Source: Prevotella sp. UBA2711
GTDB taxonomy: Bacteria > Bacteroidota > Bacteroidia > Bacteroidales > Bacteroidaceae
Length of the DNA: 64,000 bases
Assembly (NCBI GenBank): GCA_002354095.1
Contig: DEKX01000036.1
Location: 1 to 64,000 of the forward strand
Reading direction: 5' to 3'
Part shown: in pieces, positions 55,677-64,000 of the stretch
Numbering within the stretch: the stretch's first letter is position 1
How the letters are laid out: the number at the start of each line of letters is the position of its first letter
Position numbers and translations under genes: made by a program
The notes under the pieces: model-generated
What the model saw: the letters and a program-made list of their open reading frames with translations, nothing else
What the model was told of the DNA's origin: nothing
Databases searched by the model: none

Positions 55677-56871
55677 AGAGTACCAATCCTTTCAAATATT
55701 CGCCTTCAGGATGATAGATATTAATGGGGTGATCGGCTGGTTGATGCAACTGGTGCAGGATGCGCACCTTGCGCTTAGCCAACGCTGCTGCCGTAAAGAC
55801 TGCATTGCGAAAATGGTCTTTCGTCACCACCTGTGAACAAGAGAATGTAAAGAGAATACCACCTTTCTCTATTTTCTCGAAAGCCTTTTGATTCAGTCGT
55901 GTATAACCTTTCAGCGCATTGTGCAAGGCTCCACGATGCTTGGCAAAGGCTGGTGGATCGAGAATAATGAGATTATAGGTTGTTGGCTCTTGGCTGTTGG
56001 TTTTTGACTTACCAATACCTTCTAAAAACTTAAAAGCATCTTCGCAGAAAGCCTCATGACGAGGGTCGTTTGGGAAATTGAGCTCCACGTTCTGGCGGGT
56101 CAACGCAATAGCCTTTTCGCTGCTATCGACGCTATGCACCAACTCAGCACCTCCACGCATCGCATAGAACGAGAAGCCGCCAGTATAGCAAAACATATTC
56201 AGCACGCGCTTACCCTTTGCATATTGCTCCAATAGCGAACGATTCTCGCGCTGGTCAACGAAGAATCCCGTTTTCTGTCCTTTCAGCCAGTCAACACGGA
56301 ATTTCAGCCCATTTTCCAATGCGATATTATCATCACTACCACCATAGAGGAATCCGTTCATATCGTCTTTCGTCATGAAAGGAAGCGTAGTTTCGCTCTT
56401 ATAATAAATATGTAAGATGCGCGATTCCATCACATTAGCTAATGCACGAGCTATCTCCTTGCGCATCAAGTGCATACCGATGGAATGGGCTTGCATAACA
56501 GCCGTTTGCCCATACACGTCAATAATCAGGCCTGGCAGATTATCGCCCTCGCCGTGTACTAAACGGTAAGTATTGTTCTGCGGATTGTCAGCAATACCTA
56601 TAGCCAGACGCATTTGGAGGGCAGACCGTAAACGGGAATGCCAGAATTCTGCATCGATTTCAACGTCAGAGAACGACAACACACGCACGGCGATAGAGCC
56701 TTGCTGATAATGGCCGACAGCGATAAAATCGCCACCATTATTAACCACACGCACCACTTCGCCCTCTTGGACATTCTCATCCATATGCTGGATAGCACCT
56801 GAGAACACCCAGGGATGAAAACGTTTCAGACTTTCCTCCTTACCCCTCCGCAACTGTATCTGTTTGTACAT
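55666..56871 (-). CDS. rlmI: 23S rRNA (cytosine1962-C5)-methyltransferase-like enzyme (RlmI)
   Basis: The 401-residue product (start MYKQIQLRRGKEESL) has an N-terminal PUA domain (FHPWVFSGAIQHM), then FRVDWLKGQKTGFFVDQREN, LNMFCYTGGFSFYA and LIILDPPAFAKHRGALHNAL, the RlmI catalytic region, with FSCSQ. Between FKFLE and LIILDPP lies an extra piece, SKTNSQEPTTYN, that looks repeat-derived. It overlaps the exonuclease gene by 32 nt. Confidence 0.9.
   Translation of the reverse strand: MYKQIQLRRGKEESLKRFHPWVFSGAIQHMDENVQEGEVVRVVNNGGDFIAVGHYQQGSIAVRVLSFSDVEIDAEFWHSRLRSALQMRLAIGIADNPQNNTYRLVHGEGDNLPGLIIDVYGQTAVMQAHSIGMHLMRKEIARALANVMESRILHIYYKSETTLPFMTKDDMNGFLYGGSDDNIALENGLKFRVDWLKGQKTGFFVDQRENRSLLEQYAKGKRVLNMFCYTGGFSFYAMRGGAELVHSVDSSEKAIALTRQNVELNFPNDPRHEAFCEDAFKFLEGIGKSKTNSQEPTTYNLIILDPPAFAKHRGALHNALKGYTRLNQKAFEKIEKGGILFTFSCSQVVTKDHFRNAVFTAAALAKRKVRILHQLHQPADHPINIYHPEGEYLKGLVLYVE
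55972..56010. repeat. In-frame repeat-like insertion in rlmI
   Basis: The + strand shows GTTGTTGGCTCTTGGCTGTT, a run of near-identical TTGGCT units, encoding SKTNSQEPTTYN on the minus strand just before the catalytic LDPPAF motif. Confidence 0.5.
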
Positions 56872-57490
56872 CTTCCACAACTTTTATCAGTTCATAATCA
56901 CCCGTCTGCTCCAAACGAAGCAGTTCTTCATAAATCAAAATACACGTCCACGCATCGGTAGCAGCATATACTTTCTGTTTATCCTTCAGTATATCAGCTT
57001 CCCAATTACTCAGTTGGTCACGCTTACTGATACGCTGCCCAAAGAAATTGGCATACAGTTTCTGAAGGCTCAAGTCTTCGATGCCGATTTCCTTGACTTT
57101 ATCTTGTAAATCTATGAAATTCCCACGATTAAACTCCCCACGACGCTCTAACATCATCATATCATCATGTAGGGAAAGACCGATTTTCGGTACTGTCTGG
57201 TCTTCCAACAGCCGTATGACGGAAGGCGAAAGTCCCATCAAGTTCAGACGGAACAGGAAACACACCTCATGACTTGACACCTGAAGCAAAGCTACCTGAT
57301 TGATGCGTCCCTTCTTGAAAGAAGGACGCGTCTCGGTATCAACGCCCAATATGGGTTGAGCCAGCAGATAATCAACTGCCTTTTGAGCCTCTGTTTCCGT
57401 CAGTACTACTACGATTCGCCCTTCGAATACAGCTCTGGGTAAAGTACTGATTTTCGCCTTGTCGTACTTGTTATAAAGTATTTTTTTCAT
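56840..57490 (-). CDS. 3'-5' exonuclease (DEDD, RNase D/WRN-like)
   Basis: The 216-residue product (start MKKILYNKYDKA; an ATG at 57514 lies inside the -7 box) has the DEDD motifs: D51-T-E53 in LGVDTETRPSF, Asp in IGLSLHDDMMMLERR and YAATDAWTCILIYEEL. Stand-alone single-domain exonuclease acting on RNA or DNA 3' ends. First gene of the operon with rlmI and tilS. Confidence 0.9.
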   Translation of the reverse strand: MKKILYNKYDKAKISTLPRAVFEGRIVVVLTETEAQKAVDYLLAQPILGVDTETRPSFKKGRINQVALLQVSSHEVCFLFRLNLMGLSPSVIRLLEDQTVPKIGLSLHDDMMMLERRGEFNRGNFIDLQDKVKEIGIEDLSLQKLYANFFGQRISKRDQLSNWEADILKDKQKVYAATDAWTCILIYEELLRLEQTGDYELIKVVEDVQTDTVAEG

Positions 57491-57511
57491 CAAACTTTTG
57501 TTTTCAAGGTG

Positions 57512-57519
57512 CAAAAATA
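57512..57519 (-). promoter_or_regulatory. -7 box of the exonuclease-rlmI-tilS operon
   Basis: Minus-strand TATTTTTG, 22 bp upstream of the start at 57490. Confidence 0.6.
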
Positions 57520-57562
57520 CAAAAAAAAGACGATTTTATGGCGATTTCTGAGTTTTTTCAAT

Positions 57563-57570
57563 TACTTTTG
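57563..57570 (+). promoter_or_regulatory. -7 box of the ftsK operon
   Basis: TACTTTTG, 20 bp before the ATG at 57591; divergent from the exonuclease promoter. Confidence 0.6.
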
Positions 57571-57590
57571 CACATTATTTATTATATTTT

Positions 57591-60038
57591 ATGGCAAAGA
57601 AAAAGAAAATTACAGCTTCACCTTCTTTCAAAGAAGCGTTAGGTATTGATAAAATATTCCACAACGAGCGATTGAATTTTGTGCTCGGCATCCTGTTATT
57701 GTTTATTGCCGGATATCTTATCTGGGCGTTCATTTCCTATTTCACAACGGGCGCTGCCGACCAGAGTATGATAGAAACCCCAAAAGACGGAGAAGTACTG
57801 AATCAGAATGGCGAATTTACGAACTCATGTGGTTCGCTTGGTGCCTATAGTGCTTGGTTTTTTGTGAAGCGCTGTTTCGGCTTTCCAGCCTTCCTGATTC
57901 CCGTATTTCTGCTGTTGGTGGGTGTTAATCTGATGCGAGCTTACAAAGTAAACCTACTAAAATGGTTTATGTCGCTTGCCATCATCATGATTTGGGCATC
58001 TGTCACGCTGGCTAAATTCATGACTCCCTTTTTCAGTGATGCACACTTCAATCCCGGTGGTGACCACGGTTTGGCTATCTGCGAGATACTGGAAGGGCTT
58101 GTTGGTGCACCAGGTCTGACACTCCTATTGGCGATATCGGCTCTTGCTTTCCTCATTTACCTCAGTGCCGAAACGATTTTCCTGATTCGCAAGATATTCA
58201 ACCCCCTGCACTATCTGAAGAAGATTCCAATGGAAATCAATATCGGAAGGGGCGATCGTGAAGACAAAAACGAGATTGAAACCGTAGAAGATCCTACCGT
58301 ATTCGACGACCCGGAGGAACAGGTTGTTAATTTTGACAACGAAGAGGAGGAAGAAAAGAAAGAAGAGGAGCCTGTGGTCATCAACCATAGACCAGAGACG
58401 GTGATGGACGATGCCATCAAGCCCGATACGTCAAGTGTGGAAATGACGGTAGAGACGGGTGAGAAGGAAGAAACTGCTACTGGTAAGGATTTGGTGGGCG
58501 CCTATGGCGACATCACAACTCCTTACGACCCCAAGCGCGATTTGGAGAACTACCACTATCCTACTCTCGACTTGCTGAAGAAGTATGACGACGACGGCAA
58601 ACCGTATATCGACATGTCGGAACAGACAGCCAATAAAAACCGTATTGTCGATGTACTGCGCAACTTCGGTGTGGAGATTTCAAGCATCAAAGCCACCGTC
58701 GGTCCAACCATCACGCTTTACGAAATCACGCCTGCTCCAGGTGTTCGTATTTCAAAAATCCGCAATCTGGAGGACGATATAGCACTGAGTCTCTCGGCAT
58801 TAGGCATCCGTATCATCGCTCCTATTCCTGGTAAGGGCACAATCGGTATTGAGGTACCGAATGCGAAACCCAGCATCGTTTCGATGGAATCGATACTGAA
58901 TTCTAAGAAATTCCAGGAGACTACGATGGAACTGCCTTGTGCTGTCGGTAAGACGATTACCAACGAGGTGTTTATGTTCGACCTGGCTAAGGCTCCCCAC
59001 TTGCTCGTAGCCGGTGCTACGGGTCAGGGTAAGTCGGTAGGTCTGAATGCCATCCTCACCTCTTTATTATATAAGAAGCACCCTGCTGAGTTGAAGATTG
59101 TACTCGTTGACCCGAAGAAGGTAGAGTTCAGCATCTACAGCAGCATCGAGAAACATTTCTTGGCCAAGGTACCTGACGACGATGCCGATCCCATCATTAC
59201 CGACGTAACGAAGGTGGTACGCACACTGAACTCTCTGTGTAAGGAGATGGATACGCGTTACGATTTGCTGAAGATGGCTCAGGCACGTAATTTGAAGGAA
59301 TACAACAAGAAGTTTATCGACCGCCAGTTGAATCCTGAACACGGTCATAAGTTCATGCCCTATATTGTGGTTGTCATTGATGAGTTTGGCGACCTGATTA
59401 TGACGGCAGGCAAAGAGGTGGAACTTCCTATTGCCCGTATTGCTCAGTTGGCTCGTGCCGTAGGTATCCACATGATTATTGCCACCCAGCGTCCTACCAC
59501 GAATATCATTACTGGTACCATCAAGGCAAACTTCCCCAGCCGTATCGCCTTCAAGGTGAGTGCTATGATTGACTCGCGTACTATTCTCGACCGTCCAGGC
59601 GCTCAGCAGTTGGTGGGTCGTGGTGATATGCTCTATCTGGCTGGTGGCGAACCCGTCCGCGTACAGTGTGCCTTTGTGGATACGCCCGAAGTGGAGCGCA
59701 TCAATCAGTTTATCGCACAGCAGCAGGGTTATCTGACCGCCTTCGAATTGCCGGAACCCGATATGCCCGACGATGATATGGGCGAGGCTGCCGATGTGGA
59801 TATGCAGCATCTTGACCCGATGTTTGAAGACGCCGCCCGTCTGATTGTTATCAACCAAAGCGGCTCTACCAGCCTCATACAGCGTAAGTTTGCCATCGGC
59901 TACAACCGTGCCGGACGACTGATGGACCAGTTGGAAAAAGCTGGTGTCGTGGGTGCTGCTCACGGTTCTAAACCCCGTGAGGTATTGATTCAGGATGAAG
60001 TAAGTTTAGATAATCTGTTAAATCAATGGAGAAGATAA
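57591..60038 (+). CDS. ftsK: DNA translocase FtsK
   Basis: The 815-residue protein has four N-terminal membrane helices (LNFVLGILLLFIAGYLIWAF and others, 1-210), an acidic Glu-rich linker (VEDPTVFDDPEEQVVNFDNE), an alpha/beta motor with Walker A AGATGQGKSVGLNAIL (about 472-487), Walker B YIVVVIDEFGDL, and a C-terminal gamma wHTH domain (about 745-815, SLIQRKFAIGYNRAGRLMDQ). It pumps chromosome ends to the dif site during division. It overlaps the lolA-like gene by 13 nt. Confidence 0.96.
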   Translation: MAKKKKITASPSFKEALGIDKIFHNERLNFVLGILLLFIAGYLIWAFISYFTTGAADQSMIETPKDGEVLNQNGEFTNSCGSLGAYSAWFFVKRCFGFPAFLIPVFLLLVGVNLMRAYKVNLLKWFMSLAIIMIWASVTLAKFMTPFFSDAHFNPGGDHGLAICEILEGLVGAPGLTLLLAISALAFLIYLSAETIFLIRKIFNPLHYLKKIPMEINIGRGDREDKNEIETVEDPTVFDDPEEQVVNFDNEEEEEKKEEEPVVINHRPETVMDDAIKPDTSSVEMTVETGEKEETATGKDLVGAYGDITTPYDPKRDLENYHYPTLDLLKKYDDDGKPYIDMSEQTANKNRIVDVLRNFGVEISSIKATVGPTITLYEITPAPGVRISKIRNLEDDIALSLSALGIRIIAPIPGKGTIGIEVPNAKPSIVSMESILNSKKFQETTMELPCAVGKTITNEVFMFDLAKAPHLLVAGATGQGKSVGLNAILTSLLYKKHPAELKIVLVDPKKVEFSIYSSIEKHFLAKVPDDDADPIITDVTKVVRTLNSLCKEMDTRYDLLKMAQARNLKEYNKKFIDRQLNPEHGHKFMPYIVVVIDEFGDLIMTAGKEVELPIARIAQLARAVGIHMIIATQRPTTNIITGTIKANFPSRIAFKVSAMIDSRTILDRPGAQQLVGRGDMLYLAGGEPVRVQCAFVDTPEVERINQFIAQQQGYLTAFELPEPDMPDDDMGEAADVDMQHLDPMFEDAARLIVINQSGSTSLIQRKFAIGYNRAGRLMDQLEKAGVVGAAHGSKPREVLIQDEVSLDNLLNQWRR

Positions 60039-60619
60039 GGATAACATGCTTGATGCTGCTCATAGCCCTTGCGAGCTATGGACAGAGTGCCAAGCAGGTG
60101 CTCGACAAGACTGCCGGCATCATTTCGAATAAAAGCGGAGTAACGGCTTCGTTCAACATCAGTAGTCAACAGTATGGCAAAACCAGTGGAACTATCAGCA
60201 TAAAAGGTCGTAAGTTCCATGCCGACACGAAAGAAGCCAAGGTATGGTTCGACGGCAAGACGCAGTGGACCTACGTGAAGCAGAACGATGAAGTGAATGT
60301 CAACACCCCTACTGCTGCCGACCTTCAGGCTATCAATCCCTATAATTTTATATATATGTATAAGCAGGGATATACAGCCACGATGACGAAAAACGGTCAG
60401 AACTTTGTGGTAACACTGAAGGCAAAGGGCAAAAGGATTCAGGAAATGGTGATTACCATCAGCCAGAAGTCCTACGTTCCCTCACAAATCCGCATGTTGC
60501 AGAACAAGCAGTGGACCACCATCCATGTGAACGGCTTCAAACAGGCGAATCTGGCAGAAAGCACGTTCCGCTTCAACCCCAAGCAATATCCTAACGCAGA
60601 AATCATAGACCTGAGATAA
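60026..60619 (+). CDS. LolA-like outer-membrane lipoprotein carrier
   Basis: The 197-residue product has a signal peptide (MEKIRITCLMLLIALASYG) and the LolA-like pattern AKQVLDKTAGIISNKSGVTA, SGTISIKGRKFHADTKEAKV, WFDGKTQWTYVKQNDEVNVN. LolA carries lipoproteins through the periplasm. Bacteroidetes have several LolA-like proteins, so the exact role is not certain. Overlaps ftsK. Confidence 0.85.
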   Translation: MEKIRITCLMLLIALASYGQSAKQVLDKTAGIISNKSGVTASFNISSQQYGKTSGTISIKGRKFHADTKEAKVWFDGKTQWTYVKQNDEVNVNTPTAADLQAINPYNFIYMYKQGYTATMTKNGQNFVVTLKAKGKRIQEMVITISQKSYVPSQIRMLQNKQWTTIHVNGFKQANLAESTFRFNPKQYPNAEIIDLR

Positions 60620-60623
60620 AGAA

Positions 60624-62117
60624 ATGAATAAGATTCAATTGTTCCGCTTGCTGCGTAAGCACAAGAAACTGAATGATGAACGCAACGTGATGTTCGAGGC
60701 CAACCAGTATGGCAAACTTTTTGGTTACATTGGTTTAGGATTCTTTGTACTCTATTTCGTGGCTATCGGCACCTTCCTCGGATGGGTGGCAGCTACGGAA
60801 GACGAATATCAGATGCTGTTCTTTGTCCTTCCATTCATATTGGTATTGGACTTTGGCGGTCGTTTCATGGCTCAGCAGACACCCGTCATGATGGTGAAAC
60901 CCTACTTACTGTTGCCTATCAGCAAATATACGGCTGTCGATTGTTTCCTGGTGTCTCAGCTTTTTGATGTAGGCAATTTCCTCTGGTGGTCACTATTCCT
61001 GCCCTATACGTTTATCTGCATTTGTGGCAGTATGACGCTGTTGCAGGGCATGGCAATGTTGGTGTTGCTGCATTTGCTCATTCTTGTCAACAGCCAGTGG
61101 TATCTGTTAGTCCGTACACTCGTCAATCGCAGCATGTTCTGGTGGGCGTTGCCTATCGCTGTTTACGGATCAATGGTGATTCCCTTCTTCCTCCTGTCTG
61201 ACAAAGCATCCGACAAACTGTTCGATCAAGTCTTCGATTTCATCGGCGAATATGGGTTTACTTGGTACACCTTCCTTATCTTCCTGGTACTTTTCATTGT
61301 CCTTTTCATCATCAACCGCCAACTGCAGATGCACTTGATTTATGATGAAATATCAAAGCAGGAAAAGACCAATCTGAAGCATGTGTCTGAGTTCTCTGCC
61401 CTGAACCGCTTCGGACAGATAGGCGAATACCTGAAACTGGAAATCAAGAGCACCATGCGTAACAAGGCTATCCGCACCCGATTCCTACAGGGTGTTGGTA
61501 TCATTACCCTGCTCTCGCTGATGATAGCTTATACCGATGCTTACACCAGTGGCTTTGCCCGCAATATGTGGTGTCTCTATTGCTTCGTATTCTTCGGAGC
61601 CGTCAATCTGGTGAAGGTCATGGGACCCGAAGGCAACTACATCGACTTGCTGATGGTGCACGAGGAAAACATCCTCACACTGTTGCGTGCCAAGTATTAC
61701 TTCTACTGCGCCATCATATTGCTGCCGTTCCTATTGCTGTTGCCAACTATCATCTCAGGTAAGTTCTCCTTGCTCATGATACTGGCATATATGTTCATCA
61801 CCACCGGACCTGAGTATTGTCTGCTCTTCCAGTTGGCTGTTTGGAACAAATCTACCCTACCCTTGAATGACAAGATTACGGGCAAGAACCAATTGGAAAA
61901 CAAACTTCAGTTAATCATCGAACTCGTAGTATTCTTTGTACCCGTAGCGTTAGTGCTCGTTTTGCAGGGCATCTTCAACGATACGGTAGCATTCGTCGTG
62001 ATGATTGTCATCGGATTGGCGTTCACCATTGCCAACCCATACTGGATGCGCAATATCTACAAGCGCATGATGCTGCGCCGCTACGAGAATTTGGATGGAT
62101 TTCACTCAACAAGATAA
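60624..62117 (+). CDS. DUF5687 family membrane protein
   Basis: The 497-residue product has about ten membrane helices (LFGYIGLGFFVLYFVAIGTF, VVFFVPVALVLVLQGIFNDT) and opens NKIQLFRLLRKHKKLNDERN. It fits the Bacteroidetes DUF5687 group, which resembles permease subunits of export ABC systems; no ATPase gene is adjacent. 4 bp behind the lolA-like gene. Confidence 0.82.
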   Translation: MNKIQLFRLLRKHKKLNDERNVMFEANQYGKLFGYIGLGFFVLYFVAIGTFLGWVAATEDEYQMLFFVLPFILVLDFGGRFMAQQTPVMMVKPYLLLPISKYTAVDCFLVSQLFDVGNFLWWSLFLPYTFICICGSMTLLQGMAMLVLLHLLILVNSQWYLLVRTLVNRSMFWWALPIAVYGSMVIPFFLLSDKASDKLFDQVFDFIGEYGFTWYTFLIFLVLFIVLFIINRQLQMHLIYDEISKQEKTNLKHVSEFSALNRFGQIGEYLKLEIKSTMRNKAIRTRFLQGVGIITLLSLMIAYTDAYTSGFARNMWCLYCFVFFGAVNLVKVMGPEGNYIDLLMVHEENILTLLRAKYYFYCAIILLPFLLLLPTIISGKFSLLMILAYMFITTGPEYCLLFQLAVWNKSTLPLNDKITGKNQLENKLQLIIELVVFFVPVALVLVLQGIFNDTVAFVVMIVIGLAFTIANPYWMRNIYKRMMLRRYENLDGFHSTR

Positions 62118-62126
62118 GAAAAAGAT

Positions 62127-62519
62127 ATGTATTTCACAGGTATTATCATTGCCGTTTGCACGTTTTTAACCATCGGTATTTGGCATCCTATTGTCATTAA
62201 GACCGAATATCACTGGGGCACGCGCCCTTGGATAATTTATCTCATTATCGGAATTACTTGCATCGTTGCCGCACTATTTATCGAAAACACCATCATTTCG
62301 GCTATCATCGGTGTATTCGGTGCTTCAGCCCTTTGGGGCATCGGCGAACTTTTTTCGCAGAAAAAGCGAGTCCAAAAAGGTTGGTTCCCGATGAATCCGA
62401 AGCGTAAGGACGAATATCCACCTATTGACAAGAACGAGACGCTCTGCCCCGTACATCACGGTAAGAGCATCTATGCCATAGAAAGCGAGGATGAAGACGC
62501 TACTGCTGCAAGTCGGTAA
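62127..62519 (+). CDS. DUF4491 family membrane protein
   Basis: The 130-residue product has three hydrophobic segments (YFTGIIIAVCTFLTIGIWHP, IIYLIIGITCIVAALFIENT, IIGVFGASALWGIGELF) and a cytoplasmic tail with KKRVQKGWFPMNPKRKDEYP, the DUF4491 signature. Function unknown. Overlaps rlmH by 29 nt. Confidence 0.85.
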   Translation: MYFTGIIIAVCTFLTIGIWHPIVIKTEYHWGTRPWIIYLIIGITCIVAALFIENTIISAIIGVFGASALWGIGELFSQKKRVQKGWFPMNPKRKDEYPPIDKNETLCPVHHGKSIYAIESEDEDATAASR

Positions 62520-62961
62520 AACCGTCAACAAACACTTCACGGCAGGCATTAATGATTATGTAGAGCGCATCAATCATTACATGCCCTTTGAGGTGGTGAC
62601 CATCCCCGAACTGAAAAACACCAAGAATCTTTCGGAAGATCAGCAGAAGCAAGCCGAGGGTGAACTGATTCTCAAGCAACTGCAACCCTCCGATACCGTT
62701 GTCCTACTCGATGAACACGGACGGGAATACCGCAGCATAGAGTTTGCCCGTTGGTTGGAGCAAAAGCGCAATACGGCCCGCCGTCTCGTCTTCATCATCG
62801 GAGGACCCTACGGTTTTTCTCCTGCCGTCTATGCCAGAGCCAACGAACAGGTAAGTCTTTCGAAAATGACCTTTTCACATCAGATGATACGCCTCACCTT
62901 TACGGAGCAGATCTATCGCGCCTGCACCATCATCAAAGGTGAGCCTTATCATCACGAATAA
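62491..62961 (+). CDS. rlmH: 23S rRNA (pseudouridine1915-N3)-methyltransferase
   Basis: The 156-residue SPOUT enzyme has VVLLDEHGREYRSIEFARWL, the SAM knot FIIGGPYGFSPAVYARA and the end SKMTFSHQMIRLTFTEQIYR with ACTIIKGEPYHH. It methylates pseudouridine 1915 of 23S rRNA. Last gene of the ftsK operon, converging on feoB with 2 bp between stops. Confidence 0.96.
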   Translation: MKTLLLQVGKTVNKHFTAGINDYVERINHYMPFEVVTIPELKNTKNLSEDQQKQAEGELILKQLQPSDTVVLLDEHGREYRSIEFARWLEQKRNTARRLVFIIGGPYGFSPAVYARANEQVSLSKMTFSHQMIRLTFTEQIYRACTIIKGEPYHHE

Positions 62962-62963
62962 TC

Positions 62964-64000
62964 TCAGAACAAACTGCCTATCTGATAGACGGCTGCCGAT
63001 ACGACCCAAGCTACGACCGTGGTATAAACGGCTGCAAAGGTTGCCCAACGCCACGAACCACTCTCGTGGCGGATGGCTACTATCGTAGCGATGCAGGGGA
63101 AATAGAGCAGCACAAACAACAGATAGCCATAAGCTACCAATGGTGACAACTCTTCCAACCCACCGAGTACACCAATCGTGGAGGCTACAATCTCTTTAGC
63201 ACCTACACCAGCTATCAGCGATACATCGAGTTGCCACGTAAAGCCTTGCGGCAAGAAGACGGGTTCGATGAACTGGCCCATCCTGCCAATGTACGACTGC
63301 TCCATAGAAGGAGCAACACCCATCGGTCCAAAATAGCCTAATGCCCACACGATGATGCTTGCCACGAGGATGATGCCTCCCATCTTCTTCAGATATTCCT
63401 TACCTTTCTCCCACGTGTGGCGACCGATGGCCTTCGCTGTCGGCCAGCGATATGGCGGCAGCTCCATGACGAATGGCGTATCTTCGCCCTTGATGACAAA
63501 GGTGGAGAATATTTTGCTGACGACGACAGCCATCAGAATACCAATGGCATAAAGCGACAACATGACCCACGACTGATATTGGGTGGCGAAGAACGTGCCT
63601 ATAATCATAATATAAATAGGTAGGCGAGCTGAACACGACATGAAGGGCAGAATCAGCATGGTGATGAGTCGTGAACGGCGGCTTTCGATGGTGCGCGTAG
63701 CCATTACAGCAGGAACATTACAGCCAAAGCCCATCACCAACGGGATGAAGGATTTGCCGTGAAGTCCCATGCCGTGCATCAGCTTGTCCATGATGAAAGC
63801 AGCGCGAGCCATATAACCCGAATCCTCCATCAGCGAGATGAAGAAATAGAGAATCAGAATCTGTGGCAGGAAAACGATGACAGCCCCTACTCCACCTATC
63901 ACGCCATCCACCAACATGGAGCGCAGCGGTCCGTCGGGTATACGATGACTGACGAAATTGCCCAGCCACTCAACGCCCGTCTCAATCCAATCCATAGGAT
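62964..64000 (-). CDS. feoB: Ferrous iron transporter FeoB, C-terminal part (cut by window edge)
   Basis: The 345 codons present cover the membrane part: GAVIVFLPQILILYFFISLM, EDSGYMARAAFIMDKLMHGM, the Cys-containing gate LVMGFGCNVPAVMATRTIES, ILPFMSCSARLPIYIMIIGT, and the later GVGAKEIVASTIGVLGGLEE. The N-terminal GTPase lies outside the window. FeoB imports Fe2+ across the inner membrane in anaerobes. Confidence 0.93.
   Translation of the reverse strand, partial: PMDWIETGVEWLGNFVSHRIPDGPLRSMLVDGVIGGVGAVIVFLPQILILYFFISLMEDSGYMARAAFIMDKLMHGMGLHGKSFIPLVMGFGCNVPAVMATRTIESRRSRLITMLILPFMSCSARLPIYIMIIGTFFATQYQSWVMLSLYAIGILMAVVVSKIFSTFVIKGEDTPFVMELPPYRWPTAKAIGRHTWEKGKEYLKKMGGIILVASIIVWALGYFGPMGVAPSMEQSYIGRMGQFIEPVFLPQGFTWQLDVSLIAGVGAKEIVASTIGVLGGLEELSPLVAYGYLLFVLLYFPCIATIVAIRHESGSWRWATFAAVYTTVVAWVVSAAVYQIGSLF

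Noticed and set aside
59067..59963. 298-codon minus frame opposite ftsK
   Set aside because: Antisense to the conserved motor domain; the composition is that of reversed codons.
1..64000. tRNA genes
   Set aside because: Reading for TTCGAnTC-type T-loops with a matching acceptor stem gave no credible tRNA on either strand; a covariance scan would settle this.

Overview
The window looks like chromosomal DNA of a Bacteroidales bacterium, most likely Prevotella or a close relative. The evidence is the recurring Bacteroidetes promoter form (TAnnTTTG at -7, often TTTG 19-20 bp upstream), near absence of Shine-Dalgarno sites, a C10 (streptopain/interpain-type) peptidase, a smalltalk small protein beside an HU-type gene, DUF3256, DUF4296, DUF4491 and DUF5687 proteins, and secreted-protein tails of the GIVISNHQK type. 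No rRNA, tRNA, CRISPR array or insertion sequence was recognised.

Layout. 1-11 kb holds accessory genes: an HU-gene tail with smalltalk, a solitary HigA-like antitoxin, secreted proteins, the C10 peptidase, a Fic protein, a half-length EamA transporter, several gene remnants (queH tail, orphan C-terminal tails, a frameshifted gene) and a three-gene cell-envelope operon ending in an OmpA-type protein. 11-15.7 kb carries a NarL-type two-component system, a YgjP-like metallopeptidase and a PepD dipeptidase. 15.7-21 kb is the leucine operon leuA-leuC-leuD-(second LeuA-like synthase). It is preceded by a promoter, a 25-residue leader peptide and a terminator with a competing antiterminator pairing, which reads as an attenuator; leuB is not here.

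21.2-34.5 kb is a defence island. It starts with a 22-bp-period repeat array, then a helicase plus GIY-YIG/ASCH nuclease cassette that fires divergently from an antitoxin-PIN toxin pair, then remnants of MmeI-like and other methyltransferase genes, a short atypical-kinase-like gene, an AbiH unit with a 23-residue membrane peptide and an unknown AT-rich gene, and a complete type III restriction-modification pair. The type III mod gene is preceded by a strong promoter and about 290 nt of highly structured leader with mutually exclusive pairings, the most striking candidate for an undescribed regulatory RNA here.

34.7-39.5 kb is a + strand operon: a membrane histidine-kinase-like protein that lacks its phosphoacceptor histidine, an EFR1 ferredoxin, a PIF1/RecD-like helicase and ispE. 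Behind ispE lies a candidate ~70-nt small RNA on the minus strand. 39.7-49.7 kb is one apparent ten-gene minus operon from ileS through a DksA-like protein, lspA, a DUF4296 lipoprotein (with a long out-of-frame overlapping gene), an MFS transporter, rsmE, an ABC ATPase, paaK and a DUF3256 protein. 49.8-54.3 kb holds an HU-like protein, hyphenated repeats, a 52-residue membrane protein with its own promoter and terminator, and a full-length MmeI-like restriction-modification enzyme. 54.4-57.5 kb is exonuclease-rlmI-tilS (minus). 57.6-63 kb is ftsK-lolA-like-DUF5687-DUF4491-rlmH (plus), and the right edge cuts through feoB.

A theme across the window is short repetitive sequence placed in frame inside conserved genes (C10 peptidase tail, second LeuA-like synthase, RlmI).
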